NCBI GenBank assembly: GCA_026182355.1
Contig: JAPFBL010000104.1
Span: 2,597,501-2,661,500, forward strand
Direction of reading: 5' to 3'
DNA length: 64,000 nt
Source: Hermatobates lingyangjiaoensis
Taxonomy: Eukaryota; Arthropoda; Insecta; Hemiptera; Hermatobatidae
The notes below the pieces were generated by a model that searched no databases, was not told the DNA's origin, and worked only from the letters and a program-made list of their open reading frames with translations. Positions 21,380 to 32,528 of the stretch are shown one piece after another. The stretch's first letter is position 1, and each line of letters opens with the position of its first letter. The translations under genes and the position numbers were made by a program.

Positions 21380-21452
21380 AAAAATTACAATAAAACATGT
21401 GATGCAATCAAAGTTTAAACTACAAGGAAAAAGGAAAAGAAAAGAAATAAAT
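21380..21452 (-). mobile_element. Family-H PLE end fragment
   Basis: GATGCAATCAAAGTTTAAAC and the following A/G-rich sequence are the inverted tail side of the family-H element at 17070-17262; truncated before the ribozyme. Confidence 0.6.
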
Positions 21453-21795
21453 TAGCGTATATATATAACGTATTTTCATCGAAAAAGTATATATATATAT
21501 TATTGGTTTAAAAAATTATAAATGTTTAATTATTTAGTTTTATAAATATTATTATTAATTCATATATTAGTAACATAATAAAAACTCTGTTGTAATATAA
21601 GTTACATATTATTCATACAAGATAAATTTACAGAAAGAACACATATATAGCAGATAACAATCATTCAGTTCTATTTTTAACTGCCTCGTCATTAGGCAGA
21701 ATGATGTGAGTTGCTCCGAAGACAAGTGACATCATACTTGTATATATATATTTAATGTAGATAGTCAGCGGATCATTCTTAAGATATGTTGCATT

Positions 21796-21978
21796 ATAGT
21801 AAACAGAAACATAGAGAAATCAAAAGAACACAATTACAGTCTCTAATTTTCGGTTTGAACCGTCTTCAGGAGAGATAAGAGAGGGAAACCAAGCGCACGT
21901 GCGCTCTTCTGTTTCCATAAAACTGATGAACGTGTCTTGAAAAGAACTATAAAAAGTCATGTTAAATGTATTAAGCCT
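21796..21978. mobile_element. Family-B arm joined to family-G RT fragment
   Basis: 21796-21910 is one family-B arm (minus ribozyme) ending in GCGCACGTGCGCTCTTCTG; 21911-21978 continues as family-G RT coding sequence (TGATGAACGTGTCTTGAAAA). The join suggests deletion between neighbouring elements like those at 18.2-18.6 kb. Confidence 0.65.
21832..21876 (-). ncRNA. Hammerhead-ribozyme-like motif, family B
   Basis: Minus strand: CTGAAGA (21863-21869), spacer C, stem II GGTT/AACC, GAAA (21848-21851), helix III AATT, then AGAGACTG. Confidence 0.75.
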
Positions 21979-22235
21979 CGGTATTCATATTCTTCTGACT
22001 GATAGACTTGTTGATATGTCCTAATTTTGTGATATCAAAAGGTAATCACAATAACAGGATAGACGTACAACTATTTCTATTGAACCTTGATAGCGGGAAA
22101 TTAGTTCTGACTAATTAGTTCAGCTTGATTAGCGGTAAGACGGGATAACTCAGACAGATGATCATGAATGTCAAAATTACTTTTCACTTTAATGAAATAT
22201 ATATATATATAAAATTGCCTGTAAAATAGATGCCA

Positions 22236-22302
22236 CCAGCATTAAATGAGTGCAGAAGTTGCTAATATATATATTTATATCACATACATACATACTCAAG
22301 TA

Positions 22303-22366
<64 letters not shown>
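22236..22366. repeat. PLE N-terminal sliver, TA run and (CA)n microsatellite
   Basis: AATGAGTGCAGAAGTTGCTA at 22243 resembles the SAEAA segment of PLE N-termini (32262 and 18140), then (TA) and, from 22304 to 22366, a pure (CA)n tract. Confidence 0.5.
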
Positions 22367-22368
<2 letters not shown>

Positions 22369-22369
22369 A

Positions 22370-22930
22370 ATCCACTAAAAATTCGGTTCACTGATTTTTT
22401 AAATTCTTTTAATAAGGGTTTTACATTATAAGCACCGTATATAACTGAATTGAACTCAATAGGAAAAAAAATCATATTCTTAGTGGACCGATGACTTTTC
22501 AAGCACTTTTGATTCATCAATAACTTTGCACTGACAGTCAGATCAATAACTCAGTCATTTCTCTTCTTTTTTTTTTATTTTTTAGTGATTGGTTGCCTAA
22601 ATTGATTGATAACCTGAGATGGAGATAGACTCAGATGTCAATCAGCAGATTCATTCATAATAGTAGTCAATCTGTAGCAATGCTACATAAAAAATAATTA
22701 TTTCTTCGTGCCTCTCGATTTATATTTAACTTCTTTAATTTTTTTTTAGTATATTGTCTGAGCATAACTCAGTAGTAATGTTCTTATTCTTAGTTTAATT
22801 ATAGAACTCATCAAAATCTTGATGATAAACGGATTCATCACGATTACAATTATCTAAATTACTAAAGCTTATTTAGTTATTTATGTAAGTCACTGTAAGC
22901 TAATAAACAGATATAGGAGACACTTCAGTG
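22370..22930. other. AT-rich DNA, nothing recognised
   Basis: No coding or repeat family recognised beyond simple sequence. Confidence 0.4.
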
Positions 22931-22935
22931 TCTAG

Positions 22936-23052
22936 TATAGTCGAAGGTTTTGTCCGGTTAAGATTGTTGTTCCTTTTAATAATGTAAATTTCATTTTCCT
23001 AGTAAAAAATTCTTAGTTATGCCTATGAAAAAGGTTTTAAACGAAAACCGGA
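22936..23052 (+). mobile_element. Deleted family-E 3' UTR fragment
   Basis: GTCGAAGGTTTTGTCCGGTT matches 21048 onward; an internal deletion brings it directly to the TGCCTATGAAAAAGG hairpin. The GAAA is interrupted (ACCGGAACAAAATG). Confidence 0.7.
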
Positions 23053-23285
23053 ACAAAATGTTTATAGAAAATAAATCCATCATGGCCTAATATACTGATA
23101 AGTGTCGGAGATATCTCGAATATCTCACAGAATTGAACAAGCAACTTACAGAATTGAACAAGCAACTACTACCACATGTTAAGTTACTCCTTAACATAAC
23201 AAAATATAGGATTTATACCATAAAGCAAAATGTGTTTGCTCCACTATTCTTGTAAACATGACATATATGTAGTATCTGGAATACA

Positions 23286-23340
23286 GGGAAGGGAAAGAGA
23301 GCGAGTAAGAGAGAGAAACAGAGAGGAGCGAGAGAGAGGT
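23286..23340 (+). repeat. GA-rich simple tract
   Basis: Purine-rich run of GAGA/GAGAGA units. Confidence 0.8.
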
Positions 23341-23421
23341 AAAGTGGAATAACAATATTAAAACTATTAATATTAAACCGTCTTATAATCTACCGTCTTA
23401 CCTCGTACATTACTGCCGTAG

Positions 23422-23460
23422 CTGTCGGACCGGTTTCGGATGTCACCCATCTTCAACACG
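23422..23460 (-). ncRNA. Hammerhead-like motif, family J (left)
   Basis: Minus strand TTGAAGA (first core base C changed to T), spacer T, short stem II, GAAA, helix III ACCGGT, cleavage predicted after C. Confidence 0.55.
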
Positions 23461-23481
23461 AACTCGTGTGAATCGTGAGTT

Positions 23482-23520
23482 CGTGTTGAAGATGGGTGAC
23501 ATCCGAAACCGGTCCGACAG
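23482..23520 (+). ncRNA. Hammerhead-like motif, family J (right)
   Basis: TTGAAGA 23486-23492, GAAA 23505-23508, helix III ACCGGT; the same C-to-T core change as in the left arm. Confidence 0.55.
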
Positions 23521-23569
23521 CTACGGCAGTAATGTACGAGGTAAGACGGTAGATTATATGTTTAATAAT

Positions 23570-24570
23570 AATACTAACCTCTGTGGTAATGATGAAATGC
23601 ATGAATATTAAAACTGTCAAGGATGGCTTCTATCGCTTAATGATAAGTTATTATCCATTGTAGAAATCTATTAATCGAGGCTAACTTTAAAGCGTATAAT
23701 AATGCAATAAACACTTTCCATTAGTTATATAAAAAAAAACAATAACTTTCTTTAATCAAACAACAAACCTTGAGTCTCAAGTGGCTGTTAATTAAAAAAA
23801 AGCTGATGCTTTGACCAATCGAAAAATAGAAACAAACGAATTAAAGTGAAAGGTTTTTTGTGTCTCCTCAGAAGGGCTTGATTAAAATCCGTTTCAGGAG
23901 AGTGGCTCAGCTGATAACGCTTTGTTCCTTACCTGCACAAAGACCGTCTGTTTCTTCAAGGCATTACATGCCTACAATAAATTCTCATTTTATTGAACAA
24001 TTTCTAGTGATTTCCATACGAATGAGCATTGTTACTTTCAATAATTAATTAGAAATAAATGCATATGGATAACAGCAACAAAACATTAAACACATCAAAA
24101 TGTGTATAATAAGCACATCTGTTTTAATATTCGTGAAGGTTCATGTTTAGTCTACAGACGATATTAAAACTGACAGATGACCATATGTCTGAGACTTACT
24201 AGATCTTATATTATCTTGGTACAGCAAAAAAGATGTATATGCATTATTCATTACGAATACTTAATTATTTACAGGACTTATAAGTCAGCATACCTAAATA
24301 TAAATATTCGAATAAAACCAGATCACTATAAAATAAATGGTTAACTAATAGAGATAAATACCAATTTAAATCGGAATTAAGAAAAAAAGGAAAAAGTCAA
24401 CTATATTTTGAAATTTTTGTCCATGAGTTATTCGAGTTCGTAGTAGACTGATATTTGCCTCTTTAGAAGCCCTTAAAGTGATAATAGTGTTTTATAAAGT
24501 ATACTTGGAAACAGTCGTTGAAGTTCTTCAGAGTTTGCTTGGATGAAAATAGGAAGGTTACTGCACTGAA
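23570..24570. other. AT-rich DNA, weak tRNA-like segment
   Basis: GAGTGGCTCAGCTGATAACG near 23900 resembles a box A, but no box B is seen, so no tRNA or SINE is called. Otherwise nothing recognised. Confidence 0.35.
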
Positions 24571-24574
24571 GGTT

Positions 24575-24700
24575 ACAAAAACTAATTTCTATGATAATTC
24601 ATACGTAGGCTCAACTTAGAGGAAGACAAACCTACAAAGAAAGCATCACACTGGGTACAGTCCAGTAGGTAGACACAGGTTTGGAAAGTACAGGAACTTT
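24575..24700 (+). pseudogene. GIY-YIG endonuclease remnant, other PLE type
   Basis: Frame reads NFYDNSYVGST, a stop, then RKTNLQRKHHTGYSPVGRHR. A YVGST-R-x(n)-H-x-G pattern is typical of a GIY-YIG core. It does not match families A-N, so a further PLE clade is possible. The rest is decayed. Confidence 0.45.
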
Positions 24701-25254
24701 TCACATTTATAGGACAGGTACAACTTTTAGGATAAGAAGTGTAAAGGATCACGATTGATTAAGGTTAAGTCTCATAGTTATAACGCCCACACTAATGCAC
24801 ACTACCAGCCTCATATGAAAGCTTGTGAGAAAAAAACACCTTACCTTAGAAGGTATTCGGTAAGAAGTGAATGGATGTTCAATAAAGATTGAATAAAAAG
24901 ATGAGGAAGGGAGAGGATATGAAAAATACTTATTAATAACAGAGCACAATCTATGAACCCCAGTGAAAAAAGTTTTTATAGAAAAAGAAGATAATGTTAA
25001 GATCCTCTTAGCTCTAGAACGGTAATAAACTTTAGCAGATAAGACGCAAGTGTTGATTAAATTAGGAGGATAGCCAGGCTCTGTGAATTTACCTTTTAAG
25101 TGGTTAATATGATTTCGCCGGTCAATTAGGCCACTGCAAATATTATGGAGGCAAATAGAGAGAGATCTAGGGATAGCCTTCTTTGCATGAGGTAGACGGC
25201 AACTTGGAAGGTTAAGTTCGGTTTAACACAGAGTCTGACATGAATAAATCATTA

Positions 25255-26330
25255 CTAATGTTCATAATATTTCATCTATTGAATTTAATTAAAGAGGACT
25301 CGATAACATTTCTTAACAAGATCGATCTTTGATACGTGCATTCATCCAGTTTATATCATGAATGCATTATTTATATCGAAAAATAAGACGCTACATTGTT
25401 TGCCGCCGATTACATTATATTGTTCTTATTTAACTGCTATTTTTAATGATTTACCAATCTGACCAATGTATATTTTATAAACAAAATTTACAAAAAATTT
25501 TATAAATACACTATAATCCAGTTCCCTAAGAGACTTTTTAAATAACGAAATTCTCTACTTTCCCACCAGAAAAAAATATATTATGATAAAGATTCAGAGC
25601 AAGCCTAGGAAGTGAGCCTAATGACCCATGTTATTGAAAAAACTTTGATATTTGACATCAAAAGGGTTTCTCTTACACCACTGGAGCACGTTTTTTTTTA
25701 TCAGCCTTTAAAGCTTTGCCTATTTGAGAGACGGGTCATTTTAATGAGTGAGCAGTAGATTCAGGGATGAAAACTCTTAACGAGCCCATAACATCTGTCT
25801 AAAAATGGATAATTTAATTTTTCCTTAGTTGGATAGCACAAAAGTGGATATTACTGGGATTTCTGTACATTAACAACTTAACTCAATAGACTATCTAAGA
25901 AGAATTATTTCTAAGAAGGATTTCTTCTTGTATTGTGAATTGGATTGTCCACGCTGATTAACTTAATTTTATTTGAAAGGCACCTGTATTCATTTATTTC
26001 AGACAAATGCACACTATATTGTCAATATATCTGAACCATTTACCAGAACAGTAGTTGACAAACTGAAGTAACATTCTAGTTTCAAGAAATGTCATATATA
26101 AATTACTCATTAGGGTAGAGAAACTATTATCCATTGCAAGACCAAATCTTTGTTTATATTAACTTTACAAATTTTGACACAGCCATTTTCAATTTTAAAA
26201 TCGTAATGAACCGCATATAATTTAATTAACTGGATTATATTAATAGTATGTAAAGGAGGGAACAATTAACTAGGAGCTACGTAGACGCTGCAGCTGTTAA
26301 ACTTGTCTTATGATTAACTGCAGTTCTTAC
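25255..26330 (-). pseudogene. Decayed family-A PLE: RT and endonuclease
   Basis: 25255-25540 (minus) aligns to the family-A endonuclease, with KIYIGQIGKSLK readable. Further right in coordinates, i.e. upstream in the element, RT pieces are readable: RYIDNIVCI (catalytic YxDD degraded to YIDN), IQFTIQEE, and VYRNPSNIHF. Many stops and frameshifts. Diverged copies of parts of this region occur at 28085-28375 and 29500-30010 in the same orientation. Confidence 0.65.
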
Positions 26331-26662
26331 TTCACTTATTTCACAGCCATAGTCCTTACTCTATCCATATTAATATCTCCTAATGCACCACCTGCTTACT
26401 CTCAGTATTATGATTTTTATGTCTGTTTTCTATCTAAAGTGACCCTTCGTATGAATTGTTATATATAATAGATAAATAAAAACAGATACTACAATGTGAT
26501 TGACGATAATTTAGGTAAAAGAATACTGCGTTTAGATCGTTTCTAAAGATCACGTTTGGCACAACATAACGTTCTCACTAGTAACACAAGTGAATTTGCT
26601 TATAATTTCAAGGAAACTTTATCATAGGTTTTGAATAATAATTTAATATATATATATATATA

Positions 26663-26825
26663 CCATGATAAACGAAAAACGGTCCGGCAGGACAAATAAC
26701 AATAAAATAAGCAGTGACACATAAACAGAAACACAACAAAGACTCACTTTTCAATATTTCGACCGTAATGGCGGTCGTCCTCAGGAGAAGAAGTGAATTG
26801 ACGGAGGGACGACAGTCAACTCAGT
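26663..26825 (-). mobile_element. Single arm of family-C PLE
   Basis: Begins after (TA)n with the tail complement GAAAAACGGTCCGGCAGGAC and continues through the ribozyme into GACGGAGGGACGACAGTCAA, nearly identical to the right arm at 9700-9850. No second arm. Confidence 0.85.
26744..26799 (-). ncRNA. Hammerhead-ribozyme-like motif, family C
   Basis: Minus strand CTGAGGA (26778-26784), spacer C, stem II GACCG/CGGTC, GAAA (26757-26760), helix III ATAT. Confidence 0.75.
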
Positions 26826-26865
26826 TAGTCAGGGTTGGTAACCCTGAATGTGTTTATTTTTTAGT

Positions 26866-27170
26866 AGCATGTTCTTAAGAGCTTTCAAAATTTGCAGTGA
26901 GGAATTTTTTGATAAAGAAATCAAAAATATTTCCAAAATTTCAGGTTCTTTAATGTATCTAAAAAGGTTAATCGATAATATCAAAAAAAAAGGTGAAACA
27001 ATCCATGATATTAAATAATGAAGAACAGTTCACAAGAAGGAATTTGTTAGTCATTCCATACAGTCCTTGTTTGAAAGATATACCTAAATCTTTTTCATTT
27101 ATGAAAAAGTTTGACGTTTCAATTGAGTTCAGTAATGATGGCAACTTATTTAGTTATGGAATATAATTTA
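26866..27170 (+). pseudogene. PLE RT thumb and linker fragment
   Basis: First frame (26866-27018) reads SMFLRAFKICSEEFFDKEIK, like the RA..IC...F...E thumb segment of PLE RTs. After a frame change, 27023-27170 reads LLVIPYSPCLKDIPKSFSFM, like the linker (vIPY) before the endonuclease. Adjacent to the family-C arm but not clearly the same family. Confidence 0.55.
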
Positions 27171-27179
27171 ATAGCTACT

Positions 27180-28080
27180 ATTTATCCAGTTATGATGGAA
27201 ACTTAATTGGAAATGCTTGAAAGCTATGAAAGTTTTAAATGACTGCGATTGAATAACAAAAAGGAACAGGTACATTACTAAATTAATCGTAATTAATTCG
27301 TAGAATTTATAATATTCAATTTCAACCATCAGAACAAACAAGAAAGAATTTGCAATATCTTCTATTTGAACATTCTATAAAATACATCATTAATCGGATC
27401 ATTAAGTATAACAAAAGAAATTGATCATGCCATCTGACAGTGAATCAATAGGTGAAGTAAAGTTAGGTTGAAGTAATTTTGCTTATCTTATGTGAAGTAT
27501 AATAATATGAAGTATAATATCTGTAATTATTTTATTTGGTTTTTATTTTTCCGTAGTGCATTTTATTTTTATTATGTGAATAATTTTCGTAATTAATATT
27601 GAAAGCATTATTTCAATTCTAAACTTATTATACATTATTTTAATTTTAAAAATAGTGTGTTTATAATCATTATTTTATTAAAATCAATATAATTCAGACA
27701 AAAAAATCAAGCATATTGATACAAGTGGAGCCGAATAGTTGAAATTTTTAGTATTACATTGCCTGTTAATAATTATTGTGATAATGTCATGATAAGGTTA
27801 TCAACATGATGATAACCTTTGAATATATTGTATAAAATATTCAATATAAAAAATTCAAACATGAAATTGGAATATATTGTAAAAATTATCATGATGAATG
27901 CTCACTGAAATGAATCAAATACTAAATTTCGAAACTCTAGAATAATTTAAAATTAAGGAGAAAACAATATTGCCTTTTGATATAAAATATGATAAAGTGT
28001 CATTTCCTTTATGAAACATTACCAAAAAAATATTATAGCACTTTTCCACCTTATAAATAGTTTATAAGTTAATATTTGTA
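27180..28080. other. AT-rich DNA, nothing recognised
   Basis: No motif or shared repeat recognised. Confidence 0.4.
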
Positions 28081-28084
28081 TAAA

Positions 28085-28375
28085 CCTAATTAGTGAATGA
28101 TAAGTGAAGTTAACGCTCTAGTTTCAAGAAGTGGCATATATAAATTACTGAGTAGGGGAGATAAAATATTATTCATTGCAAGATCAGATTTTTGTTTATA
28201 TTAGCTTTATGAATTTTGACATAATCATTTTCAAATTGTCATTTTACATTTTAAATGATAATGAACCGCATATAAGTCAATTAACTTGGATTATATTAAT
28301 GGTATGTAGAGGAAGGGAAAATTTTACTAGGAGCTACGTAGACGCTGCAACTGTTAAACATGTCTTATGATTAAC
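28085..28375 (-). pseudogene. Diverged copy of family-A RT segment
   Basis: Parallels 26080-26330 base by base with many differences (shared AGGAGCTACGTAGACGCTGC near the right end). Non-coding now. Confidence 0.6.
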
Positions 28376-28379
28376 TTCA

Positions 28380-29495
28380 ACCAACAACAATAACAACACA
28401 CAAACACACAACCGAAAAATATAAAAAATAGATACAAAGGATTTTTTCCCTCTAAAGTAGTACCTCTAATTAGTGGGAGTATATTACGATAGTCTCACCT
28501 TCTCCATTTTTCATATTACATGTGTAGTATAAACAAGGGGACTTCAACATACTAATTCTTCAAAAATGAAAAATCGATTTTTTTCATGATGGCTGTATAA
28601 CAGTATATGTTTGTTGTTTTCATGATCATACTGCGCTTGTTGTTATTTTTGTAACAGTGGCAAAATTTACAATTATTTAGAATTGTTTTCAGATTACAAA
28701 TTACCTTCTTATATAAGGTATAATAAAGTAAAACTACAGATAAGTTTAGAAAAGGTTCGTCTTGGAATTACATTTTTCATTCTATCAGCTGTTTGTTAAG
28801 CTTCTGACTTAATCTTTGCGGAAATAAAGCAAGTATTTCCTTTTAATTTTACTACCCTCTCCTTGAAATAACAAGAACAGTCTTAGCCAACATATGCCAT
28901 TCACAGCGTTCCTCCATAATTCTCGTACTTCAAACATTTCGTGTAGTTTGTATTGTTCTATTACCTTCTCTTTCTGCTCTCATTGCCTCTCTCATTCACT
29001 CACCCTCTCTCTCTCTCTCTCTTTCTCTCACTCTCTCTTTTTCTCTCTCTCACACACTCTCTCTCTTTCTCTTTTCTCTCTCTAACTTCTCTGTTTTGAA
29101 ATAAGTAGTAAATATATTTCAACGAGTCGTAATAAAACTAAAATTAACATAAAACGCCTAACTAACCATTTATTGAAATTAATACTTGAAAAGCAGTTCA
29201 TTATCAGAAAGAGCACTGTATAAGCTTCATCACGCCGGACTTATCACATCTCTCTTGCTTCCTCTTTCTTCATTCTCTTGATAGTAAAAATCATCGTTTG
29301 ATGTAATTGTTCCGTTCTCTTTTGTACTATGTAACAATTTATTTAAAGTATAAAGGAATCGACTAGAAAAAAGAAAGATGAAAAAAATCATATATTTCAT
29401 GTCCATACTTCCGTTGTTCCAAAAGGATTTAAATAAAAATGAAACATTAAAAAAACCACTATTAAATTTTGAAAAGTTCCTGATAGGAACATATA
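28380..29495. other. AT-rich DNA with a CT-rich tract
   Basis: Polypyrimidine (CT)n-rich tract at about 28985-29085; nothing else recognised. Confidence 0.5.
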
Positions 29496-29499
29496 AACT

Positions 29500-30010
29500 T
29501 TTCTAAGAATTATAATTTTCTATGTAAAAAACAGTATTTTAATGAGTGAGTAATAGATGTTATATTATTAATTTCATCATTAAGGAAATCTGTAGAGTAA
29601 ACTCTCAACGGACTCAAAAAACATTTGTCTAAATACAGACATTTTAACATTTCAGGGCTCGGTATGACAAAAATGAACATACAAAATACATTGCTGGATT
29701 TTCTGTATAAACTAATACGTAACACTTTAGTTATCTGTGGCTATGGACATCTCAGAAGGACAATTTAAACTTATTCCTTGTTTCGTTGTGAATTGGATTG
29801 TCGAATCAAATTAATATAATCTTTTAGAAAGACAGCTGTATTCATAGATTCAGAAAAATACACGTATGTCGTAATGTATATCTGAACCACTTAACCTCAT
29901 TTGGCAGAAATGAAATTAAAAATTTTGTTTAAAAAAATTCCATATATAAATTACCTAGGAAGAGAGATGAGTAATTACCGATTGCCAATCAAAGTTTTGT
30001 TTGTAAAAGC
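29500..30010 (-). pseudogene. Third decayed family-A RT copy
   Basis: Parallels 25730-26160 (shared GTGAATTGGATTGTC and ATGAGTGAG blocks). Stops throughout. Confidence 0.55.
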
Positions 30011-30011
30011 T

Positions 30012-30932
30012 ATTTTCAACCCAAAATAATTTAATTAATTAAATTAAAGCAGTTGTAGTTAGGAGTTAATAATAAACTGAGTTTCCTCGTGTAGAAAACT
30101 CGTGAAATCAATTAGAAGTATATTGGAAAAAGAGACTAACACAATTAAACTAACAATCCATATTCTTCCATAATACTGACGCTATTTAATTTACTGATTA
30201 AATCTATATTATTTTGATTATGGGTGCCTGAAGTTTAAACAATTAATAGCCTCAAACTAACTAAGCTAATTAACTACTTGGATAGGGCATAAGACCTAAG
30301 TTAGTTAGGGTCAATCCTGGTAAGTAATTAAAATCACGTATCAAACTAAACCAATGAAATGTAATTAGAGGTGAACAAATTATCACTTTATTATTGTATA
30401 TAAATAACGAAAATATTATGTAAACTTGACAGAAGCTATAATCGGTATTGTTAAGAAGTAACATAAAATCGTCTTTAATTAAATTTAATAAATGAAATAT
30501 TATAAACATGGTACATTAAAGTTAGACTGAGTGGTTACAAGAGCAGTACCTTTGTCACAAGTACACAAAGTGATGACAGCTGGTAGACAACTTTTACTTA
30601 TTTCTTCCTGAACACTTTTGTTTACCCTGACTTACCTTGCCTAGACCTTCGAACCTTTTCTTCCACTTGGGGCCCTTTAAGACAACGCTCGCCTCCTACC
30701 TTTCAATCCGAGACAAAATGTCCTATATAACCTATTCAAGTAAGAGTGGAACTCTGATAGAGGCCATTTATTACGGTTCAATGTCACATTTTTTATTTTA
30801 TCACCATAGTTGATATATTTATATGAGTGTTGTTTCACTTCTCGAATGGATCGCATCTTTCCTGATGATGACAATCCGACAATATATTACGGTGAGTTTC
30901 AACAGTACTATTTTTACTTCTGATTTATATAT
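30012..30932. other. AT-rich DNA with an old family-A 3' end
   Basis: Around 30745-30790, AACTCTGATAGAGGCC...TACGGTTCAATG is a diverged form of the family-A ribozyme; the GAAA is lost. CTTTCCTGATGATGACAATC near 30857 is a second degenerate core. No gene recognised. Confidence 0.4.
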
Positions 30933-31023
30933 ATATATACAATTAAAAGAAACGGTCCAGCGGACTTTTTTAAAATAAAATAAATTCAAAACGAAGGAAA
31001 CACACAGAAAGACACAGACATAA

Positions 31024-31070
31024 CTCACATCGATATTTCGACCATCGTCGTCATCAGGAGGTGTGAAGAG
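31024..31070 (-). ncRNA. Hammerhead-ribozyme-like motif, family D (left)
   Basis: Minus strand CTGATGA (31051-31057), spacer C, stem II GAC/GTC with loop GATG, GAAA (31036-31039), helix III ATAT, cleavage predicted after C; TGTGA pairs with upstream TCACA. Confidence 0.75.
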
Positions 31071-31189
31071 CGAAGAGCGAAGAGTCCCGCAGGAAGACAG
31101 GGCGTTACTCAGGGAGTACCTGTCAGGGAGTACAGGTTGTTCACTGTGAACAACCATTCATACCCTCTCGCCTTTGCTAGTTCCTGAAC

Positions 31190-31490
31190 TTCCAGCAATT
31201 GTGTTTATCGTCTGGACGCACACAATGTGACTCATTCTACGTGGGCCTGACTTCCACGTCACTTAGCCTCCGTATGAATGGTCACAGGTCATCCGTTGGT
31301 CAACGCAAGCAGCTGCCTGTTGCCACCCACGCCAATCTCCATAACCTTCCCTTCAACGATTGCTTCAGGGTTAAAGTATTAAGAAAACTCTCAAATGATG
31401 ACACCCAGACCACTCTAAGGGCTTCTGAGGAAGCCTTCATTTGATTATTGGGTGCAAGAAATTCCCCTGGTCTAAATTTAATCAGATGAT
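31190..31490 (+). pseudogene. GIY-YIG endonuclease C-terminal half, family-D PLE
   Basis: VYRLDA in one frame and CDSFYVGLTSTSLSLRMNGH in the next together form the GIY-YIG core (VY...FYVG, then R and H), so a 1-bp frameshift lies near 31220. The reading continues to RASEEAFI, a stop, then LLGARNSPGLNLIR and TGA-type termination, matching family C's C-terminus. RT absent. Confidence 0.75.
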
Positions 31491-31727
31491 TTTTTTCCCT
31501 CGTTTAATTTTAGTTTTATGTTTATTTCCTTTCTTTTCTCTTTTTTACTTTTCTCCTCCCTTTTACTTAAATATTACTTTTATAATTTTACTTACTCACA
31601 GCCTAAACTGGTTCACGTTGGTAAGGTGGCTGCACTGCGTGTCATTGTATTACGCCAGTTTACATCGGCCAGTGGACGCATTTACGTCTCCGTTCCTTCA
31701 TTCTTTCTCCTTTTATTTTCTTTCTTT

Positions 31728-31775
31728 CTACTCTCCTGAAGACGGCAAGACGCCGAAATTATCGAGATTCGTGAG
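31728..31775 (+). ncRNA. Hammerhead-ribozyme-like motif, family D (right)
   Basis: CTGAAGA 31736-31742, spacer C, stem II GGC/GCC, GAAA 31755-31758, then TTATC: the helix III palindrome is imperfect here. GAGA pairs with upstream TCTC. Confidence 0.65.
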
Positions 31776-31851
31776 TGTTCGTCCTTTTTCTTGTGTTCTC
31801 TAGCTGTAACTTTAATTATTTGTCCGTTTGGACGTCTGATTTCAATTCAAA

Positions 31852-31852
<1 letters not shown>

Positions 31853-31886
<34 letters not shown>
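31853..31886. repeat. (TA)n microsatellite
   Basis: TA run at the right end of the family-D composite. Confidence 0.95.
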
Positions 31887-31889
<3 letters not shown>

Positions 31890-32325
31890 TTCAATTTTGC
31901 AACATCTTCTACATTTACTAATTTTACTGGTTGCCTCCAATTTACATACAACCTTACGCTGGATTGGCTCTAATATCCAGATTAAGTTGGCCAGAGACAT
32001 TCACAATTCACTATCACTAAACATTTCACAGCCATGTCAAGATGAGGGGGGGAGGGATCGATTCTACCTAACCTAATGACTTAATGAACTATATATTATT
32101 ATAGGCATTAACATAGAACTAAATTAGGTAATTCTAGTTTTGGATTACAGTGAAATAACAAGTGATAGTAAATTGTGAATATCTCTGGCCAACTTACATA
32201 GAGCCAAATAGCTGTAAGGTAGTACACAAATTGCGTGCAATGAGGAATAGTTTAGTAAGTGCAGAAGCTGCGACAAAATATATACCATTTGCTTAAGAGG
32301 AGATTTGCAATCTACTAATGCTAAT
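31890..32325 (+). pseudogene. Inverted repeat with PLE N-terminal fragment
   Basis: 31890-32010 and 32155-32290 are diverged inverted copies (GTTGGCCAGAGACATTCACA and its complement). The plus copy reads SLVSAEAATKYIPFA near 32255-32300, related to the N-terminal fragment at 18046 (VNAEAAVYF), and ends at TA-rich sequence. Confidence 0.55.
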
Positions 32326-32403
32326 ATATATATATAAACAGATTTCACATAAACACGTGAAATAACAATCAATGGTCAAACCACAATAAGAAAATGAGAA
32401 AAC

Positions 32404-32450
32404 AAGACTAAGATCTTTCAACCGTAACAAGCGGTCTTCGTCAGTTTGGT
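32404..32450 (-). ncRNA. Hammerhead-ribozyme-like motif, family A (left)
   Basis: Minus strand CTGACGA (32438-32444), stem II ACCG/CGGT, GAAA (32416-32419), helix III AGATCT. The upstream stem I strand is missing, cut by the palindrome centre. Confidence 0.7.
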
Positions 32451-32454
32451 TTTT

Positions 32455-32500
32455 GACTCTGACGAAGACCGCTTGTTACGGTTGAAAGATCTTAGACTTG
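32455..32500 (+). ncRNA. Hammerhead-ribozyme-like motif, family A (right)
   Basis: CTGACGA 32459-32465, stem II ACCG/CGGT, GAAA 32484-32487, helix III AGATCT. Confidence 0.75.
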
Positions 32501-32528
32501 TTTTCCCATTTCTTATAGTGGTTTGATC

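Larger units (their letters stand above)
23388..23554. mobile_element. Family-J perfect palindromic mini-PLE, 78-bp arms
   Basis: 23388-23465 and 23477-23554 are inverted with no mismatch seen; 11-bp spacer GTGTGAATCGT. Each arm carries a hammerhead-like motif and ends GTACGAGGTAAGACGGTAGA. The right flank continues into sequence (ACTAACCTCTGTGGTAATGA) that recurs at 48650, so the right side also holds the tail. Confidence 0.75.
30934..31852. mobile_element. Family-D composite PLE
   Basis: Minus-strand tail and ribozyme on the left (30934-31135), then plus-strand endonuclease (31190-31490), AT-rich UTR, a different plus-strand ribozyme (31728-31775) and a tail (31819-31850). The two ends differ in ribozyme and tail sequence, so this joins two related subfamilies. 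(TA)n on both sides. Confidence 0.75.

Noticed and set aside
23895..23975. Possible tRNA or SINE with GTGGCTCAGCTGATAACGC
   Set aside because: Box-A-like only; no box B or acceptor pairing found.
28894..29085. 63-codon Ser/Leu-rich frame
   Set aside because: Encoded by a CT-rich low-complexity tract.
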